Shown in pieces: positions 1 to 12,800 of a stretch of 64,000 bases of DNA. A program made the position numbers and the translations under genes. Every line of letters starts with the position of its first letter. Within the stretch, counting starts at the first letter, position 1. The DNA comes from Costus lasius (taxonomy: Eukaryota; Streptophyta; Magnoliopsida; Zingiberales; Costaceae), in the NCBI GenBank assembly GCA_027563935.2, contig JANVAS020000239.1, positions 248,001 through 312,000 on the forward strand. Direction: 5' to 3'. The notes below the pieces were generated by a model, which saw only the letters and a list, made by a program, of their open reading frames with translations, made no database searches and was not told the origin of the DNA.

Positions 1-1303
1 TTAGATGTCAACCAATTCAGAAACCAGTAAACATGAGATTCAATCAAGCATCCACAATACTCATTCCATTCTTATCCTTCTAATTCATAATGTTGGGGTT
101 AACTCAAAAGTTTTATTCAGGATACAAAACACTAATCATTGCATTAGACTTCAACTCATATCCTTAGGTATCATTGCCAATTTTTCACAATACCAAGTAG
201 AGGAGTCTTTTTATTGAATTTCAATTCACATTTCTTAGATTTCAACTGATATCCTTCGGTACCACTGCCAATTTTTCGCAGTGCCAAGTAGAGGAATCTA
301 AGTGTGATTTTTTTTTTATGATAATAGAAATCAACATATCCTAGCTTTTAACAAATGCAGTGTTTCCCCGATAATAGAAAGGAATTCAAAGTTTGAAAAG
401 AGAATATGTATCCTGATATGTATCGAATGTAAATTGCAAACCAAAATCAATTGAAGAATCATGAAAACGCTTGACCCACTAAATGAACATCCTAAAATCA
501 ATCCAATTAGAAAATTTCTAATTCATAGAATATATGGACATGACTACTGAGTAGATTTCCAACAAGTACTACTACATTCAACATGTCTTGATAAATTCCA
601 ACCAATCATGCATTTTACTTTAAGAGTTTTGCAAGGCTATCATCAGACAAGACTATCATGACAAGTCAATAAAATTTTCCATCACAAAAATTAGCAATAT
701 ATTTCTTCAAAACAACTACACGCAAGCTTATGAATTCACACATCATTTAACATGAAAAGCATAATGTCAAAGTGGAAAGCAAGTGGTTCCAAAATATATC
801 TCATAGACTGCAGAGTGTGGAGCCTGTAGATGTGGACCAGGCCCATGAATAGTGGCATATAGGATACAATGCCAATATCAAAATATCCATCATAGAGTAG
901 CACAACAAATCCATAAAGAGAAGCAGAAAGTCACGACAACTGCAACCAAACAACCAAGAAGAAGCTAGAGTCAAGACAGCTCACCCGCTCTAAAATGTTG
1001 CATATTCCTCTATGCAACGTCGTATACGTGAGAGGAGAAGGTGGCAATATCGGGTCTGGATGGAGCTAGCGCCTCCTGCGCGAATAGCGCATCTGCATCA
1101 CAAGAATAAAACTCTATCAGTGTATATCAATATCAAAATCTCCTAAAGTTGTACTAGATAAGCAAGAGAGTGAACTATTCAACGATGGTAAACTAAAAAC
1201 TGAATGACAAACAAAGCAACTAAAAGAAAATGAAAACAACGAGAAAACATGGGTTGCCTCCCAAGAGCGCTAGTTTAAGGTTTATAGCTCGACCGTAGAG
1301 TCA
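1..1303 (-). other. 3' non-coding tail of element K
   Basis: AT-rich sequence downstream of the integrase C-terminus of K. It holds no convincing coding frame; the 70-residue frame at 5-217 has no recognisable domain. A G-rich stretch read on the minus strand near 1250-1270 (GGGAGGCAACCCA) matches a motif I know from just after integrase in many plant gypsy elements. The sequence that borders the primer site at 25102 does not recur here, so the 3' LTR of K is not in the window. No env-like gene was seen. Confidence 0.6.
150..298. repeat. Imperfect direct repeat pair, about 58 bp each
   Basis: The stretch at 150-208 recurs at 241-298 with about nine substitutions and a period of 91 bp. Both copies carry the cores CCAATTTTTC and CCAAGTAGAGGA. 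It is a small diverged tandem duplication in the tail of K. Confidence 0.7.
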
Positions 1304-2175
1304 TCAAGTTATTGAATCGGTAGGGTCGAAAAGGGAAAGAACTTCTCCTTGCTTAACCCGTTCATCTTCAAAATATTGTTTAAGGTGGTGCCCATTGACC
1401 ACAAAACTTCCAGTGTGCTCAACCCATATCGTGATTGCGCCATAAGGCTGAATGTGTTGTACTATGAACGGTCCAGACCATCTCGTGCGGAGCTTCCCTG
1501 GGAAGAGGCGAAGTCGAGAATTGAAGAGCAGCACTTTGTCTCCTTCTTGAGTATGCATTTGTCATGCCAATGCTTGGTACGAGCTTTGTAAATCTTGGCA
1601 TTTTCATAAGCGTAGAGGCGCATCTCATCCAGCTCGTCTAGTTGCAGGCTTCTCCTTTCGCCAGCACTTTTAAAGTCATAGTTGATTTGCTTGATAGCCC
1701 AGTGCGCCCTGTGCTCAAGTTCAACAGGTAAGTGTCATGATTTTCCATAAAAAAGTTAGAAAGGAGACATACCTAGGGGTGTCTTAAATGCAGTCCTGTA
1801 AGCCCATAGAGCATTGGGTAACTTTAATGCCCAATCCTTCCTTGATCGAGATACAGTCTTTTCCAATATCTGCTTGATTTCCCTATTGGAGACTTCTACC
1901 TGACCACTCGTCTGAGGGTGGTACGGTGTGGCAATCCAGTGCCTTACCCCATACTTCTTCAATAACGCTCCAAACCTTTGCTCAATCAAGTGGTACCCTC
2001 CGTCACTTTTTAGTATGCGCAGGACTCCAAACTGAGGGAAGATTACTCGCTTCATGAACTTCATGACCACCCTGGAGTCATTGCTGGCTTCGGCAGATGC
2101 CTCAACCCACTTCGACACATAGTCAACGGCAACAATGATGTACCGCTTGCCGCATGAGGATGGGAAGGGTCCCAT
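1304..2175 (-). pseudogene. K integrase core and C-terminal domain, broken
   Basis: Integrase joins element cDNA to the host chromosome. The core reads at 2175-1756 and shows the D,D-35-E triad: Asp in VDYVSKW, Asp in KSDGG, and Glu in [10 protein letters not shown]. The C-terminal part at 1558-1304 contains [17 protein letters not shown] and RWSGPF, the typical end of plant gypsy integrases. The stretch between them (1559-1755) is out of frame or has stops. The zinc-binding N-terminus lies in the preceding segment at 2331 and above. Identification as gypsy integrase is firm; the gene cannot give a full protein. Confidence 0.88.
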
Positions 2176-2330
2176 AAAATCTATACCCCATACATCAAAA
2201 TTTTCCTTTCTAACATGTCATTCAGAGGCAACTCGTTCCTTCTTGAAATATTCCTAGTTCGTTGGCAGCTGTCACAAGTTTAAACAAATTATTTAGCATC
2301 ATGAAACAGAGAGGGCCAATATAAACCTGA

Positions 2331-3164
2331 CTATAGGACTTTGAATGCCGTTTTTGAAGCCGCGGCGTGTCTTCCATAGGTCGATGCATGGCAATGAGTC
2401 AGCACGTCATGCATCTCCCCATTTGGCACACACCATCTATACATCCCGTCAGCGCATCTCCGGTACAAGTACGGCTCATCCCAATAATATGACTTCACAT
2501 CATGCAGGAACTTCTTCTTCTTCTGAAAGGAAAGATTAGGGGGAAATATGTTAGAAACTATATAATTAACAAAATCTGCATAAGGCACTTGTTGTTCGAG
2601 CAGAGCGTATAAGTGTTCTTCAGGGAACGTGTCATTAATTTCTAACTCGTGGTCAGTCCTTGCATCAACATTTCGTTCCAGCCTAGAGAGGTGGTCGGCT
2701 ACAAGATTTTCACTCCCCTTCTTATCTCTAATTTCCACATCAAATTCTTGTAAGAGGAGGATCCATTGAATTAGCCTTGGCTTGGCATCCTTTTTGTTGA
2801 TCAAATATTTAATGGCTGCATGGTCAGTGAAAACAATTACTTTTGAATTGACTAAATATGAATGAAATTTATCAAAAGCGAAGACTATTGCTAGTAGCTC
2901 TTTCTCTGTGGTAGCATAGTTTATCTGGGCATCGTCAAGCATTCAACTGGCATAATAAATGGCGTGAAGCTTCTTGTCCTTCATTTGCCCTAACACCGCC
3001 CCCACTACATGGTCACTGGCGTTGCACATCAGTTCAAAAGGAAGGGACCAGTCTGGAGGTTGAATTATTGGAGCGGTAGTTAATACTTCTTTGAGCTTCA
3101 TGAAAGCTTCCTCGATATCCCTGTCAAAGCAAAAGATGGAATCTTTAGCAAGTAAATTAGTCAA
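2331..3164 (-). pseudogene. K RNase H and integrase zinc-binding segment, broken
   Basis: RNase H removes the RNA strand during reverse transcription. Residues starting at 3164 cover the beginning of the domain (ELMCNASDHVVGAVLGQ), and after a TGA near 2943 the frame continues with [13 protein letters not shown] and [10 protein letters not shown], the usual gypsy RNase H blocks. The stop falls where families normally have Arg, so it fits a CGA to TGA change. The frame then runs to a zinc-binding part of integrase ([11 protein letters not shown]) before a further break at 2330. Confidence 0.87.
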
Positions 3165-3200
3165 GGGGCGAGCTATCTTAGAGAAGTCTTTAATAAAGCG

Positions 3201-4886
3201 TCAGTAGAAGCCAGCATGTCCCAGAAAGCTTCTAATCCCTTTTACAGATGTTGGCGGCTTGAGGTTCTCAATGATTTCGATTTTTGCTCTGTCCACCTCT
3301 ATTCCTCGCTCTAAGACTAGATGACCAAGGACAATGCCTTCTTTTACCATGAAGTGGCACTTCTCCCAATTTATCATCAGGTTCACCTCTTCGCATCTCT
3401 GCAAAACCTTAGATAAGTGAGATAAACAATGATGAAAGGAAGAGCCATACACAGAAAAATCATCCATAAAGATATCCATGAAATCTTCGTTAAAATCAGA
3501 GAATATGGCCATCATTGCTCTCTAGAAGGTCGCAGGGGCATTGCAGAGGCCAAATGACATCCTCCTATATGCGTATGTGCCGTAGGGTCATGTGAAGGTA
3601 GTTCGCTCCTGATCGTCTAGGTGGATGGGGATTTGGAAGAAACCTAAAAATCCATCCAAGAAACAAAAGTAAGAATTATGAGCTAATCTATCAAGCATCT
3701 GGTCAATGAAAGGAAGAGGAAAATGGTATTTTCTCGTCGCTGAGTTCAACTTCCTGTAATTGATGCACATCCTGTGTCCTGTAATTGTGCGTGTCATTAT
3801 CAACTCGTCTGTGTCAGTCTTAACAACGGTGACGCCTCCCTTTTTGGGGACCACATGAATCGGACTCACCCAAGAGCTATCTGAGGTCGGGTAGATCACG
3901 CCAGCATCTAGCAATTTAAGCACCTCCTGCTTCACTACCTCTTTTAAGTGCGGGTTGAGTTGGCGCTGGAATTCCACAAATGGCTTACTATTCTTCTCCA
4001 ACAGGATCCTGTGCATGCAAATAAATGGGTTAATACCTTTAATATCATCAAGAGAGTATCCAATTACCTTCCTGTGTAGACGGAGTTGTTGCAAAAGTAA
4101 TTTAGTCTGTTCCTCATCCAATTCAGCGCTAACTATCACATGGTAAGTAAAATTTTCACCCAGGAATTCATATTTCAGATTTTTGGGTAAACTTTTGAGC
4201 TTGATTCTCTTTTGTCCATCTTCCTCGCGATTTACTCCAAGTTCCGCTCTCAAGTCTGGGTTTGCATCAAGTAGGGCAACATAGTTCTCAACTTCCCCTT
4301 TACTGTTTTCATCAACAGTGCCAATAAGGGCGAGCTCCAATGGATCTCTCTTTCTCCCAGGTGGCTCGGATTGCTGGACAGTCTTTTCAATTATATCCAC
4401 GCTGTGACATATACCTGCAAGAGAAGGTTTTTTAAGAGAGTTAGACAGGTCAAATTGAATATCATTGCCATCGATGTTTAAATCCAGTTTCCCATTTTTA
4501 ACATCGATGACAACACCGGCCGTAGCAAGAAAAGGCCTTCCTAAGATAATAGGAAGTCTGTCATCCTCATCAATGTCTAACACAACAAAGTCAGCAGGAA
4601 TAAAATAGTCCACTACTTTAATGGGTACATCCTCTAAAATACCCACTGGACATCGAACTGATCTGTCAGCAAGCTGCAAAGAAATACTAGTCGATTTTAA
4701 ATCACTCAAATCCAGCTTTTTGCACAATGATAACGGCATGATGCTGACACTCGCCCCTAAATCGCATAGTGCTCTCTGAAAAGTCATCTCTCCTATCTGG
4801 CACGGTATGGAAAAGCTGCCAAGGTCCTTGAGTTTTTGTGGAGGCTTGTTCTGCAAAATCGCACCACACTCCTCAGTGAGTGCCAT
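3201..4886 (-). pseudogene. K aspartic protease and reverse transcriptase, broken
   Basis: The N-terminal part has the retropepsin signatures LCDLGASVSIMP (the usual D-S/T-G is D-L-G here) and IILGRPFLATAG. Reverse transcriptase follows: LLDAGVIYP, WVSPIHVVPKKGG, RMCINYRKLN, HFPLPFIDQMLDRL and the catalytic FMDD in IFMDDFSVYGSSF. The frame is cut by a TGA at about 3588, where relatives have Cys before PYGT, by a TAG near 3523 (Gln expected, CAG to TAG) and by a TGA near 3200 (Arg expected, CGA to TGA). The run GFLGFFQI differs from the common GYSGYNQI. The wording is closest to Athila-type elements. Confidence 0.9.
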
Positions 4887-5024
4887 AGTTCCTTAGTCTT
4901 CTAGCTTCCGTTTATTTGAGAGGATGTCCTTCAGGAACTTCACATAGGTCGGCATCTGCGAATGGGCATCAACAAAGGGAGCGTTAATATATAGTTTTTT
5001 CAATATTTCCAAAAATTTACTGAA

Positions 5025-5700
5025 TTACTTGTCTAGCTTGGCTTTGACAAGCCTCTGAGGGAAAGGTATCGGCGGCTTGTAGGCTGGCGGACCAACATAG
5101 GGTCGCTCTTCCTCTATTCGTTCAGGTTCCGCTGGTGTTGAATCTGTGTGTTGTTCCTCAGGGTTCGGTGTCACTTCATCCCTTGTATCATCGGTCGGCA
5201 TCTTAGGGACTTCAAGTTGCTTGCCGCTCCGAGTGGAGATTGCATTGCAATGTTCCCTCGGGTTAACTTCTGGCTGTGATGGAAGCTTCCCTAGCGCTCT
5301 TGAAGATGAGCTAGCCTGCTGCGCAAGCTGGCTCTCTAACATTTTATTATGCGTTTCCAAGGAGTCCAACCTCGTCCTCATCAGTTTCATCATGTCAGTC
5401 ACTATCTACTTACTCAGTTGAGAGTCCTGGGCCGGTCTTGGAGGAGGATTATAATTCTCTTGTTGAAGTGGAGGATTGTAGTTTCTCTGTTGGAACCCAG
5501 GTGGCTGCCTATAATTTTTTGTTGTGGCGGCCGGAAGTTCCCATGCTGAGGTTGAACTTATGGTGGCGCTTGCCCTGGTTGTATATGCTGCGTGGTACGG
5601 TAGGAGAAATTTGGGTGGTTACGCCAACCAGGATTGTAATAGTTGGAATAAGGGTTGTTCATGGGGTTTGCATTTCCAACTGCATTCAGATGTTCATGCT
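5025..5700 (-). pseudogene. K gag, C-terminal half
   Basis: Gag is the structural shell protein of the retrotransposon particle. From 5700 downward the minus strand reads an Asn-rich tract (NNPYSN, YNPGWRNHPNF) typical of Athila-like gag after the zinc knuckle. It continues at 5402 with a helical segment (RTRLDSLETHNKMLESQLAQ) and the NAISTRSGKQL block that precedes protease. A TAA ends the frame at 5025, where relatives continue after KLDK; CAA to TAA is likely. The N-terminal half lies at 23944-24936, split off by element A. Confidence 0.85.
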
Positions 5701-5705
5701 GAGCT
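5701..5705. repeat. Target-site duplication of A, left copy (GAGCT)
   Basis: GAGCT lies immediately before the LTR start TGTTGGGG and recurs at 23916-23920 just after the LTR end ACTTTCA. Joining the two sides rebuilds K gag. Confidence 0.95.
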
Positions 5706-7398
5706 TGTTGGGGTATGCCCTTAAGGCTAATGTTTGAGGCCTTGGGATTCTTTCAGTATCATGTATAAACTCTTATGTTTATAAAGGCAATGGTTGTTAT
5801 TCAGGTTGTTACATTGTCTGCTGCAATAAGTGTACTTCTGAATAATGTCTCAATGCTGTTCAGCTAGGCTGACATGCTATATGTCCTTAGTCGAGATATC
5901 TTGGTGAACATGAGACAGCCTTGATATGATTGAGACTAATATGTGTTTTAATCTTATAGGATGCTTCGAGCATGGAATAAGATGTAGACTCATGGGTGCA
6001 TTGGATGTACTGGACAGACCCTACTAGGATATTCAATTGCTTGTCACAATGTGAATAATCCTTGTTTGCAACAAGTGGCACATTTCCTCTGACTTGAGAT
6101 CACTTGTGTTTCTAAATGATGATTGTCATTGTTTTGAGGTAGTTCAATATCATTTGAAACATAATGGTTACAGACTATCTTGGATAATGATCATGAGTCA
6201 GGTTAGGACACTAGTGATAGATATAGGATTGCCGTCTCCTTGTTTAAGGAGTGTGATGTTCTAAAGGGCCCCCCTGGATGAGATGATTGAGAAAGTGTAT
6301 GGCCATACCCAGGTGACTATGTTCATCTGATCTAATCATGCTCATCATATTGGAGCTACAGGCTTGACACGCTTGTCCAATAAGAACATCAAGTGGCAAA
6401 GGAAACTTGTATGCCTAGTGAAGTGGATTCACACTTGTGCTGTGGTTTGGGTGTAGTCTTGGAAGACTCTTTCCTTTATATCGGGAGACAGTGATGTGTT
6501 GCTAGATACCCCTCACTGATCGTGATAACTTAAGTTATCGTTACCGACATTTAAAGGAAACCCTTAGGGTCGCACAATTTGATGATATGGCTTACTTAAG
6601 TCAGATCGTGTGGACTGAATTGTTTGGATTCAGTTTAAAGGGATTTAATCTCTGATTGTAAGTGAGATCTGGTCTGATCATGTTTGATTGATTAGGGCTT
6701 GAGATAGATAAGCTTCGATCGAGAGAATGGATGCTAGATCGGTGAGATCAAGAGCATCAAGAGATGAACGGTTATATCTTGAACCTTAAGGGTTTATTGT
6801 GATCTAGACCAAATGGCTTGGGTTAATTGGTCTTTGAACCAAACCAAATTGAACCAGCTCATCAAGTGAGCGCATGGTTCATGGGAGAAGAGATTTGCGA
6901 TTTGTTCATGAGCGCATTTCATGATGAGAAGTGGTTTTGCTATTTTTAGATAGCATGTCACTTACGTGACCACATCTCACGTCGCCTCTCTTCACGCCTC
7001 CCTCTCGCCCTCTTGTCGCCTGTTGGCTTTTGGTTCTTGACACATTCGTGTGGTAGAGTTTTTGGACGACAAGGGAGAGGTCTCGCCAAGCAAGAAAAAT
7101 TCTTCTCTTCCCTTTCATACGATAAAGACCTTTGAAGAACCTTGCTAGCACAAGGATCAATAAAGAGTAGGCGGCATCACCTTGTGTGCGTCACTTTTGG
7201 AGAAGATCCCTTTCGATCTTTGCTTCCAAGGCACCATCCAAAGGATGGCGATGGTATGATCCTTCTTATATTTGCAATCGGGGTTTTTTTGTAGTTGATC
7301 ATATCTCATGCAATTCGATACCTAGAAATCCATTCCGCTGCTTTAAAACCTCCATATGCGCCAGTAGGGTTTCGCCCCCCTTGTTTAGGGGACTTTCA
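5706..7398 (+). repeat. 5' LTR of A
   Basis: 1693 bp, beginning TGTTGGGGTATGCCC and ending GGGGACTTTCA. It has the same length as the 3' LTR at 22223 and differs from it at only about 15 positions by eye. It contains the inverted repeat AGTCTT-GG-AAGACT at 6455-6468, followed by a TTTATATC stretch. Confidence 0.96.
6455..6485 (+). promoter_or_regulatory. Candidate LTR core-promoter zone: 6-bp inverted repeat plus TATA-like run
   Basis: AGTCTT and AAGACT flank GG, giving a perfect 6-bp inverted repeat, followed by CTTTCC and TTTATATCGGG. The block sits about 750 bp into the LTR and is kept in every family-1 LTR here. A mid-LTR position fits a U3/R promoter, but no start site can be read from sequence and the TATA match is weak. 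Confidence 0.3.
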
Positions 7399-7400
7399 AC

Positions 7401-7412
7401 TGGTATCAGAGC
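7401..7412 (+). other. Primer binding site of A (initiator Met tRNA)
   Basis: TGGTATCAGAGC, two bases after the 5' LTR, is the standard plant copia primer site complementary to the 3' end of initiator Met tRNA. Confidence 0.95.
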
Positions 7413-8142
7413 CTGGTTCTTATGCATGTTAATATGATTGCTATGTTTGTATTGTGATCCATGTTTGCGCCATATTGCTAGATCTATAGGTTACATGCGA
7501 AAATTTACATGTTGTATATTAATCTTGGCGCATGTATGAAGGTAGCGCTTCTTTCATATTGTTGTTGATGTTTTTCTCAAAACTTATTGACTTGCGCGCT
7601 TACCATTAGATCTAAGTGGCGCCTACTTTAAACCCTTAGACGGGTTATTAGGGTTGAAGTCATAGTCTAGTCAAGATCCAACCAGTCTAATCAGACTATC
7701 TGACAGCCTAGATGGGTCGACCAGATGGAACCTGTGCGCAAGCACGAGGTGGCTATAGGTCGACTGCGGACAGGCGTGTAGCGATGTCTGGTTGAGACAA
7801 CCTGTGAACGCACATGGTTTAGGCCCGGGGTCACACCCGCTTGCCAGAACTCATGAGGTCGTTCAGCCCTTGGCGCATGCATGGTTGACCATTTGGTCGA
7901 CTCAAGTCAGTTAGGACTTGGTGCATGCAAGGGCAGTGGATCTGACTAGGTCTGATGAGTGGATCCCTAATAATGGACCGTTGTAAGGTAGTAGGGCACA
8001 TAAGGAAAAATAAAATGATGCCAATGGGGTTTTTCAAAATTTTATTTTCTTATTGGATCACATGTTGATTGTAAGCATATGCTTGTTTATTTAATCTTAT
8101 GTGGGCTGCCCGTGTTAATGTGTGCTGTGCTGGGGCCTGCGT
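7413..8142 (+). other. Leader of A, first part
   Basis: Non-coding leader between the primer site and gag. It is interrupted after 8142 by element B (target TGCGT at 8138-8142) and resumes at 17250. The same sequence is uninterrupted in element F near 48900, which confirms the join. I see no believable coding frame. Confidence 0.85.
8138..8142. repeat. Target-site duplication of B, left copy (TGCGT)
   Basis: TGCGT precedes the LTR start TGAAAGTCCC and recurs at 17245-17249 directly after CCCCAACA. Confidence 0.95.
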
Positions 8143-9828
8143 TGAAAGTCCCCTAACAAGGGGGAAGCGAAACCCTAATAGGCGCATATGGAGGTTTACA
8201 TGCAGCGGAAGGGGTTTCTAGGGATCGAATGCATGATATATGATCAACTTTATAAATTAACCGAAATAGAATGGTAGCGACTCATACCATGGCCATCGCT
8301 TAGATGGTGTCTAGGAAGAAGAGAGAACGATGGGGTTCTCCTCCAAAGCGCCACACTTAAGATGATCGATGGCTTGCTCCTTGGACGCTCCTTGTGCTAG
8401 CAAGGTTCTCCAAGTGACCTTGTCGTGTGAGAAGGGATGAAGAAGATGAGATCCACACTAGGCGATTCTTCCTTGTCGTCAAAGCCTCTTCCACCAGAAT
8501 GCCCCCAAGCAAACACACGAGAAGAGAGGGGCGACAACAATAGGCGTGAAGAGGTGAGGCGTGGTCACGTATGTGATCATGCTTTCTAAAAATAGAAAGC
8601 CACTCCTCAACATGCGATCAAGGGTTTTTCCCAATCGCATATTTCTCTTAACTTGAACCGTGCGCTCACATGATGAGCTGGTTCAATTTTGGTTTGGTTC
8701 AAAGACCAATTAACCCAAGCCATTAGTCCAGATCACATTAAACCCTATGGTTCTTGATCTGACCGTTGATCTCTTGATGCTCCTGATCTCACCGATCTAG
8801 CATCCATTCTCTCAATCGAAGCTTACCGATCTCAAGCCCTAATCAATCAAACATGATCAGACCAGATCTCACTCACAATCAGAGATTAAATCCCTTTTAA
8901 CTGAACCTAAACAATTCAGTCCACACGATCTGACTTAAGTAAGCCATATCATCAAATTGTGCGACCCTAAGGGTTTCCTTTAAATGTCGGTAACGATAAC
9001 TTACGTCATCACGATCAGTGAGGGGTATCTAGCAACACATCACTGTCTCCCGATATAAAAGAAAGAGTCTTCCAAGACTACACCCAAACCACAGCACAAG
9101 TGTGAATCAAACTCACAAGACATACATGATTCCTTTGCCACTGGATGTTCTTATTGGACAAGCCTGTCAAGCTTGTAACTCCAATATGATGAGCATGATT
9201 AGATCAGATGAACATAGTCACCTGGGTATGGCCATACACTTTCTCAATCATCTCATCCAGGGGGGCCCCTTTTGAACATCACACTCCAATCAAGGAGATG
9301 GCAATCCTTTGTCTATCACTAGTGCCCTAACATGACTCATGATCATCATCCAAGATAGTCTATAATCATTATGTTTCAAATGATATTGAACTACCTCAAA
9401 ACAATGACAATCATCATTTAGAAACACAAGTGATCTCAAGTCAGAGGACATGTGCCACTTGTTGCAATCAAGGATTATTCACATTGTGACAAGCAATTGA
9501 ATATCCTAGTAGGGTCTGTCCAGTACATCCAATGTACCCATGAGTCTACATCTTATTTCATGCTCGAAGCATCCTATAAGATTAGAATACATATTAGTCT
9601 CAATCATATCAAGGCTATCTCATGTTCACCAAGATATCTCGACTAAGGACAAAAGTGCATGTCAGCCTAGCTGAACAGCTTTGAGACATTATTCAGAAGC
9701 ACATGTATTGCAGCAGACAATGTAACAAACTGAATAACAACTATTGCCTTTATAAACATAAGAGTTTATACATGATACTGTTACAATCCCAAGGCCTCAA
9801 ACATTAGCCTTAAGGGCATACCCCAACA
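8143..9828 (-). repeat. 3' LTR of B
   Basis: 1686 bp in reverse orientation, starting TGAAAGTCCCC and ending CATACCCCAACA. It is the partner of the LTR at 15559-17244. Confidence 0.96.
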
Positions 9829-9840
9829 ATCTCCCACTTG
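9829..9840 (-). other. Polypurine tract of B
   Basis: ATCTCCCACTTG on the plus strand is CAAGTGGGAGAT on the element strand, directly before the 3' LTR. The same 12 bases precede the 3' LTRs of A, F and H. It primes plus-strand DNA synthesis. Confidence 0.9.
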
Positions 9841-9848
9841 CACTTAAA

Positions 9849-12800
9849 CTAATGGTTGAGAAATCTCAAACCCATATTATTACAGTGCTTCTCATGCTTC
9901 TGCTGCGCCAGAGGCTTGGTAAGCGGGTCTGCCAGATTGTCATCTGTATGAACCTTGCAGACTTTGATCTCGCCACGATCAATGATCTCCCGGATCAAGT
10001 GAAACCGTCTCTATATGTGCTTGGACTTCTGGTGCGACCGTGGTTCCTTTGCTTGTGCGATTGCTCCAGTGTTATCACAGGAGATAACCAAAGGATCTGC
10101 ACTCGAAGGAACAACACCAAGTTCTCTCACGAACTTACGAATCCACACAGCCTCCTTGGATGCTTCTGAGGCTGCAACATACTCGGCTTCAGTTGTGGAA
10201 TCAGCAACGATAGACTGTTTGAAACTCTTCCACACCACTGCTCCTCCATTCAAGCTAAAAACATAGCCTGATTGCGATCGGAAATCATCCTGGTCCGATT
10301 GGAACGAAGCGTCAGTATATCCTTCAATACTGAGTTCTTCCTGACCACCATATATCAAGAACATATCTTTGGTCCTCCGAAGATATTTTAAGATGTTCTT
10401 GACTGCAATCTAGTGCGCCTGACCTGGATTACTTTGGAATCGACTGGTCACGCTTAACCCGTAAGCGACGTCTGGGCGAGTACACAACATCGCATACATA
10501 ATGGATCCAATAGCCAAAGCATAAGGCGTATTGTCCATTTCATCTTTCTCAGTCTGTGTTTGTGGACACTGACTCTTCGAAAGATTCAGACCATGTCTGA
10601 CTGGAAGATATCCTTTTTTAGAATTCTCTAAATGAAATCTCTCCAGGACTTTATCGATGTAAGTACTCTGGCACAGCCCGAGAAGCCTCTTAGATCTATC
10701 CCTGTAGATCTTCACACCTAATACATAGGCTGCTTCTCCTAAATCTTTCATCTGGAAACATTTCCTTAACCATGCCTTAACAGCATGCAGTTCAGGAATA
10801 TCATTTCCAATGATTAAGATATCATCGACGTAGAGGACTAGGAAAGTAATTACGCTCCCACTAAACCTCTTATATACACACGGGTCATCTTCATTCTTGA
10901 TGAAACCAAATTCACTGATTGATTCATCAAAACGAATATTCCAGCTTCTTGATGCTTGTTTAAGTCCATAAATGGACTTCTTTAACTTGCATATTTTATG
11001 ACGATCTGATGGATTTGTGAAACCTTCAGGTTGTGTCATATACACATCCTCCTGCAAATTTCCATTAAGGAAAGCAGTCTTCACATCCATTTGCCAGATC
11101 TCATAATCATAATATGCAGCTATCGCGAGAAGAATCCGAATAGACTTAAACATAGCTACAGGTGAGAAAGTTTCATCATAATCTATCCCGTAGATTTGTT
11201 TGAAACCTTTCGCAACTAGCCTGCCTTTATAGGTAACCACGTTACCATCCATGTCAATCTTCTTCTTGAAGATCCATTTACAGCCTATAGGGATAACTCC
11301 CGGAGGCGGATCAACCAAATCCCAAACTTGGTTATCTGACATGGAGTCCATTTCGGCTCGCATACCTTCAAGCCATCTAGCTGAGTCCGGTCCACTGACC
11401 GCATCCGCATAAGTGAGGGGTTCATCATTATCAATGATGTAGACTACGTCATAGCGCTCAGGCTGTCGACGGATCCTTCCCGATCTTCGCGGTTCCCGTG
11501 ATATCTGAGCCTCAGATTGTTCAGTAACCTGTTCTACCTGCTCAGGCTCATCCAACTGTGCTTGACTACTTTGTCCTTCCTCTGGATTCTCATCCAGCTG
11601 TATTTCTCTCCCACTGGCCTCTTGCAGAAGAAACTCCTTCTCAAGAAAAATGGCCGTCCGAGCAACAAATACCTTGTTCTCTTTGGGATCGTAGAAATAA
11701 TAACCCTTAGTTTCCTTAGGGTAACCGACAAAGATACATTTGTCAGATCTGCTCTCTAGTTTCCCAGAGGCGAGCTTTTTGACATAAGCCTCGCAACCCC
11801 AGATCCTGATAAATGTCAAGCTCGGCTGTTTCCCATACCATAACTCATATGGGGTCTTTGAAACTGCCTTGGATGGCACTCGGTTTAGTACCTTTGCAGC
11901 TGTTTCCAGTGCAAATCCCCAAAAGGAGTAAGGTAGAGTAGCCTGACTCATCATAGAACGAACCATATCAAGTAACATTCTATTTCTCCTCTCGGACACA
12001 CCTTTCCATTGCGGTGTTCCTGGCGGAGTGAGCTGTGAGATAATCCCACATTCCTTCAGATAGTCAGTAAACTCATGACTTAGGTATTCTCCACCTCGAT
12101 CAGAACGAAGTGCCTTGATATTTCGGCCCAGCTGATTCTGTACTTCATTCTTGAACTCTTTGAACTTGTCAAAAGATTCACTTTTATGTCTCATTAAATA
12201 GACATACCCATATCTACTGAAATCATCAGTAAAGGTAATGAAGTATTGATAGCCACCTCTGGCATGTTTACTAAATGGCCCACACACATCACTGTGTATA
12301 AGGTCAAGTAAACCTGAAGCCCTTTGACCTTTATTAGGAAAAGGAGACTTCGTCATTTTGCCTATTAAACAAGCTTTGCATGTATCAATCTCCTCATAGG
12401 AGAATGATCCCAGCAGTCCATGATCATGCAACCGCTTAATGCGCTTCTTGTTAATATGGCCTAAACGACTATGCCATAGCAGGGTGCTGTCATCAGCATA
12501 TTTGGCCTTCTTATTATCAATGTTTTGTATAGAACATTCCATGTCCAACATGAATAACCCATTGCTAATTGAACCAGTAGCATAAACAATATTATCAAAA
12601 GATAAAACACACTTTGAAATATTGCATTCAAAGGAAAACCCTTTCCTGACAAGAGCAGGAATAGAGATAATATTCTTGGTAATGCTAGGAACAAAATAAC
12701 AATTGTTTAATTCTAATACAAGTCCAGATGGTAATGAGATGTAATATTCTCCTACAGCAACAGCAGCAACCCGTGCCCCGTTTCCAACTCGTAGGTCCAC

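Larger units (their letters stand above)
1..5705 (-). mobile_element. Element K, 3' part: Athila-like Ty3/gypsy retrotransposon
   Basis: Read on the minus strand, this block gives the gypsy order gag C-terminus, protease, reverse transcriptase, RNase H, integrase. Integrase last is the Ty3/gypsy arrangement. The wording of the protease-RT segment and the Asn-rich gag tail resemble the Athila lineage (from memory of the family). Gag is cut at 5705 by copia element A, and the N-terminal half of gag resumes at 23916 with the duplicated GAGCT target. The 3' LTR was not found, so it probably lies left of base 1. Many stops show the copy is dead. Confidence 0.9.

Noticed and set aside
150..298. CRISPR-like repeat array
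   Set aside because: Only two diverged copies, with one spacer-like gap, in plant retrotransposon sequence.
1..1303. An env-like gene of an Athila element
   Set aside because: The 3' tail in the window has only short frames with no signal peptide or membrane segment.
9452..9646. Small frames repeated in each family-1 LTR (about 64 codons, MPLVA-IKDYSHCDKQ)
   Set aside because: They recur because the LTR recurs, lie on the strand opposite to element transcription, and show no domain.
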